Shown here piece after piece: positions 60,679 through 64,000 of a stretch of DNA of 64,000 nucleotides. The stretch spans positions 1 to 64,000 of the forward strand of contig PYSQ01000024.1 in NCBI GenBank assembly GCA_003049435.1, read 5' to 3'. This DNA is from Nakataea oryzae. Its lineage: Eukaryota; Ascomycota; Sordariomycetes; Magnaporthales; Magnaporthaceae. Position numbers and translations under genes: made by a program. Below the pieces are notes generated by a model. The model did not search any database and had not been told where the DNA came from. It saw nothing but the letters and a program-made list of their open reading frames with translations. Position 1 is the stretch's first letter. Each line of letters opens with the position of its first letter.

Positions 60679-62136
60679 TTAAGCCGCCCCAACAGTGGTC
60701 AGTGGCCTCGTCCTCCCCAACCCTTCCTTGCCATAGTAGTCCATGGGGTATGGCCCCGAGCCCCAGTCATCACGCTCGCCCAGGGCTACGAGGGCCTCGT
60801 AGGCCGTCAGAAGCGGCCGCGGGAATGCGTAGCCCCAGTCGATGCTCAGTCGCGGGCACGCGACCTGAACCCAGCACTCGACATTGGCCATGGCCGCCAG
60901 CTTACCCGGGAAGATCTCGCTGAGACACAGGTTGACGCACGGGATCCCCAGAGCCTCCAGCCGGCGCTCGATGAGGGCGAGCGCGTGGGGGTTCCCCTGG
61001 CGGCCAAGCGAGCCCAGGATCAGCCCCCACTTCCGCGCCTTCTTGGCAGCCGAGATGGCAGCGCGCCGCAGGTCCTGCATCTCGGCGTGGCCATACTCCT
61101 CGCGGGTCAGACGTCGAGAGTAGGGGTCGTAGCGGTAGGCCGGCACGTCCGGATTATGGATCATGATGCTCTCGAGGTGGAAGCGGCCGTCGCCAAGGTA
61201 CAGAATCAGGTCGACCTTCTTGTCGTTGGCACTGGCGGCACGAGACAAGTCGGGAGACGTGCAGCCCAGAATCTCGCCGCGCGACAAGGGCGCGATCTGG
61301 GGCACGATGACGCCGAATCCGGCCTTCTCAAGGGTGGAGCGGACGCCGTGGATGGTGGCGTTGAACTGGATGGTGCCAACGAGGGCGATGGTGCTCCCGG
61401 CCGAGAAGTTGCGTTCGAGGGTGGCCAGCAGATGTGAGGTGTCGATGCTGATGTCGACAAAGACGTAAAGAGTCTTGATCTTGGTCACGTCGACGGGGAT
61501 CAGACAGCTGTGGGCATAGTGCACTAGAAGATCACAGCCCAGGGCGCGAGCAGTGTAGTCGTCGATGCAGCAGGCGCCATAGGTCACGTCGCCCATGATG
61601 AGCGTCTCGACGCCCGGACAGAACTGTGTCAGGATGTCGGAGATGGTGGTGGCAAACAGAAGCAGGCCCTCGGGCATCTGCAGGGCCACACGCCTGGCCC
61701 CCAGCGTCCGGATCCTCTGGATGGTCTTGTGGATCTCGAACGAGTAGTTTGCCGGCAGCAGCGCGATGGCCGCCTTGAGCTCGACATCTGCCAGGAGCTC
61801 GGGCGGCACCTGGTTGAGCAGCCTCGGCGCGCGCTTTGGCTGTGCGACTGTTGGAAGGAGGCTGTGTTAGACAATGACAGTGCTCCATAACCAGGCCCAG
61901 GGGCCCGCCAGCCTGCAGCTTGCTTGCTTGCCTTGAACTGCCCCGCCCTGCGCGCTCCCTGAATCTCCGGAGTCCGAAGCAGTGTTCGAGGGTTGCGCCG
62001 CCGCTGCCGCCGTTCTCCTGCCCACAAATCTCTTTTTGGGCTGCTTAACCACTTGCTCCGGGGCGCTGGCCTGGGAGTAGCTCTGCTCGATGTCGGCAGC
62101 GATGCCAACATCGACAAGGGCGCGGTCGTCCTCCAT
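60679..62136 (-). CDS. DPH1: Diphthamide biosynthesis protein 1 (DPH1)
   Basis: Exons 62136-61932 and 61847-60679 join in phase 1 to 457 residues. The donor is GC (CAAG|GCAAGC) and the acceptor CCAACAG; the joint reads AVQVAQPKRAPRLL. No GT donor in the stretch gives the right phase. The DPH1/DPH2 fold follows: PANYSFEIHKTIQRI, ALQMPEGLLLFA, MGDVTYGACCIDD (Cys at 161-162), YAHSCLIP (Cys 183), ILGSLGRQGN, VACPRLSIDWG. The three conserved Cys regions ligate the non-classical radical-SAM [4Fe-4S] cluster. With Dph2 it transfers 3-amino-3-carboxypropyl to a histidine of eEF2, the first step of diphthamide formation. It is divergent from RPS6. Confidence 0.92.
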
Positions 62137-62935
62137 TGTACAAGGCGGGCCGCTCCGTCAGATAGGTGACTGCCTGCTTTGATCAGTCGTCTAGACTCGC
62201 CCAGCCACGTGCATGATGATATAAAAGGGAGTGGGTGGGGGACGAGTTCGATCGAGTCTTTCCGAGTGGTGGCGTTGAATCCAATGCCCCACCTCAGAAG
62301 TATTTGCGGGGCTGCTAGGCAGAATTCGATTTTGGCTGACATGCAAGTCTGGGCATCTAATATGAGATACCTTGGTACTTTAGGTACCTGTGTAGATAGA
62401 AACTTGAACCAGATCGTTGATGCTCGACATCTGCTAGTGGTCCCGTCCTAGATTACTCCTGTATACTCAAACGCAAACTTATGGCCATGCCGCTTGGTGC
62501 CAAAGGCTCGCCGTTGCTTCGATTGCTTCGCCATCAGATCACTACCCTTTTGGGCCGTCGTCCCTGAGCCCCAGGAGATGCACAGTACGTACCCATGTGC
62601 ATGAGAAGCAAAAGCGGGCGTCTATCGGCTTGATTATATAAGTCGACACGCACAACCCGCGGGTGGAGACTCCCATATTCTATCCGCCACTCAGAGAGGG
62701 AGGCTCCAGAAAATCCCGAGTGCACGGACCGCAGCCTCGCTTTCCCCCCTCGCATGCCCTAGCGAGCCCACACAAAGACAAATTTCCTGGTGCTGCGGAC
62801 TTTCTTGATGCTGCTTTTCTCTCCTTGTCACCCAGTCGAAAAAAAATATCGCCGGAACTTCATCACCGACGACCACCGCCCAAAGATCTCAATCGCACCC
62901 TCGAGTAGGCCGGTTGACGAGGATCATTTGCCAAG
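62137..62935. promoter_or_regulatory. Divergent promoter between DPH1 and RPS6
   Basis: About 800 bp upstream of DPH1 and ribosomal protein S6. CT-rich sequence near 62.73-62.90 kb is the likely RPS6 leader. A palindromic GGTACTTTAGGTACC-type element lies near 62371-62386. No gene. Confidence 0.5.
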
Positions 62936-64000
62936 ATGAAGTTGAACATCAGCAACCCGAGCACTGGAGCTCAGAAGCTCATCGAAGTCGAGGATGAGCG
63001 CAAGCTGAGGGTCTTCATGGAGAAGCGCGTATGTTGACAACCCCCTCGGACGAGAGACAGCGACCGATCGCCCTGCCCTGCCCTGAGCCAGCCGCCAGCC
63101 ACCTTCAGCACCCGCCGGTGCGATACTCGTTGGATGCCCAACCGGGGCCTCGGGCGGATCGTTGACTGGCTGTTGGCTGGCTTTAGATGGGTGGGAAGTT
63201 GGTCGAGTGGCCGAAGCCTGTTTGGAAATGCAAGAGTCTAGATGGGAAGCTGGGAAACCACCGCAAAAACTAACACCAACGTTTTCTCTCCCCCTTCTGC
63301 AGATGGGCCAGGAGGTCTCCGCCGAGGCCCTTGGCGATGAGTGGAAGGGCTACATCTTCAAGATCACGGGTGGCAACGACAAGCAGGGTTTCCCCATGAA
63401 GCAGGGTGTCCTGCTGCCCAACCGTGTCCGCCTCCTGCTGTCCGACGGCCACTCGTGCTACCGCGCCCGCCGCACTGGTGAGCGCAAGCGCAAGTCGGTC
63501 CGCGGCTGCATCGTCGGCATGGACCTGTCCGTCCTGGCTCTGTCCATCGCCAAGCGCGGCGAGCAGGACATCCCCGGCTTGACCGACGTCGTCCACCCCA
63601 AGCGCCTTGGTCCCAAGCGTGCCACCAAGATCCGCAAGTTCTTCGACCTCAGCAAGGAAGACGATGTACGTGTTTGCTGCTTATGCTGCTGTCCCCGTCT
63701 TCGCCTGCTCGTCGAGCCCGCTCGTTCGTTCGACTGAACGCGACGTGGTGGTGCTTGACGGGTAGAGTCTGAGTATAAAACCGCCTCCTCCGCTCCGCCT
63801 TTCGCTGTTCCGACCACCGCTGCTGCGGCCCGAGATTTGAGGAGAGAATACGGAGTTCCAAGGAGGAGGCTGGTTACGCCGGACCGTCGACGAGCCAAGA
63901 CACCGAGAATACAAAACAACATGACAGAGACTAATGCGGGATACGTTTTCGTTCCTTTCCACAACAGGTGCGGAAGTACGTCATCCGTCGCGAGGTCCAG
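62936..64000 (+). CDS. RPS6: 40S ribosomal protein S6 (eS6), 3' end beyond window
   Basis: Exons 62936-63028, 63303-63665 and 63968-64000 onward, all junctions in phase 0 (donors GTATGT and GTACGT), give the first 163 residues; the family has about 240. MKLNISNPSTGAQKLIEVED, FKITGGNDKQGFPMKQGVL, GERKRKSVRGCIVGMDLSVL and GLTDVVHPKRLGPKRATKIR are nearly invariant in eS6. It is part of the small ribosomal subunit. In other eukaryotes the C-terminal serines, not visible here, are phosphorylated by TOR/AGC kinases. The gene runs off the right edge. Its introns follow the usual pattern of ribosomal protein genes, the first being very early in the coding sequence. Confidence 0.95.

Noticed and set aside
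1..64000. CRISPR arrays, operons, secondary-metabolite cluster
   Set aside because: The window is eukaryotic; no regular repeat-spacer array, and no backbone enzyme (PKS, NRPS, terpene synthase) was seen.

Overview
The window is nuclear DNA of a filamentous ascomycete, most likely a Sordariomycete. Genes are GC-rich and short, and are interrupted by small GT-AG introns (mostly 60-130 nt) with CTRAY-like branch points. 5' leaders are long and CT-rich. Many products are typical of Pezizomycotina: a Zn2Cys6 regulator, HSF1, an arrestin-like protein and small Myb-like nuclear proteins. I cannot fix the genus. No rRNA, tRNA, CRISPR array or autonomous transposon was recognised.

Layout. 0-2.8 kb: the start of a Zn2Cys6 factor (minus) diverges from ORC5 (plus). 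3.7-8.3 kb: two lineage-type nuclear or coiled-coil proteins of unknown function (minus). 9.8-22.1 kb: an island of small Myb/SANT-like nuclear proteins in two families. Family B (minus strand: 9859-10474, 12866-13525, 14813-15696) has a 'FL..IL..K.(V/I)DW..VA' domain. Family A (plus strand: 11067-11722, 17622-18827 and five tandem modules at 19866-22100) has a 'W(N/D)D.A...L' to 'GY..T..A' domain split by an intron in phase 2. 23.1-33.6 kb: housekeeping genes for mitochondrial seryl-tRNA synthetase, DEAD-box helicase DBP6 and ZPR1, then a protein with a duplicated unknown domain. 36.7-44.4 kb: Sen54, a PPIL3-like cyclophilin and an arrestin-like protein. 46.6-55.2 kb: HSF1, a CWC27-like spliceosomal cyclophilin and V-ATPase subunit B. 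55.2-58.1 kb: gene-poor stretch with an 80-bp mariner-type MITE. 58.1-64 kb: secreted aldose 1-epimerase, CTF8, DPH1 (with a GC-AG intron) and the start of ribosomal protein S6.

Most housekeeping genes act in nucleic-acid or translation functions (replication ORC5 and CTF8; ribosome biogenesis DBP6 and RPS6; translation factor modification DPH1; tRNA splicing and charging; spliceosome cyclophilins). There is no metabolic gene cluster. The most unusual part is 19.8-22.1 kb. Five successive first-exon modules each start with an ATG and each end at a possible phase-2 splice donor, but only the last is followed by an exon that completes the domain. That layout could be an array of alternative first exons sharing one 3' exon, one multi-module gene, or decaying tandem duplicates.
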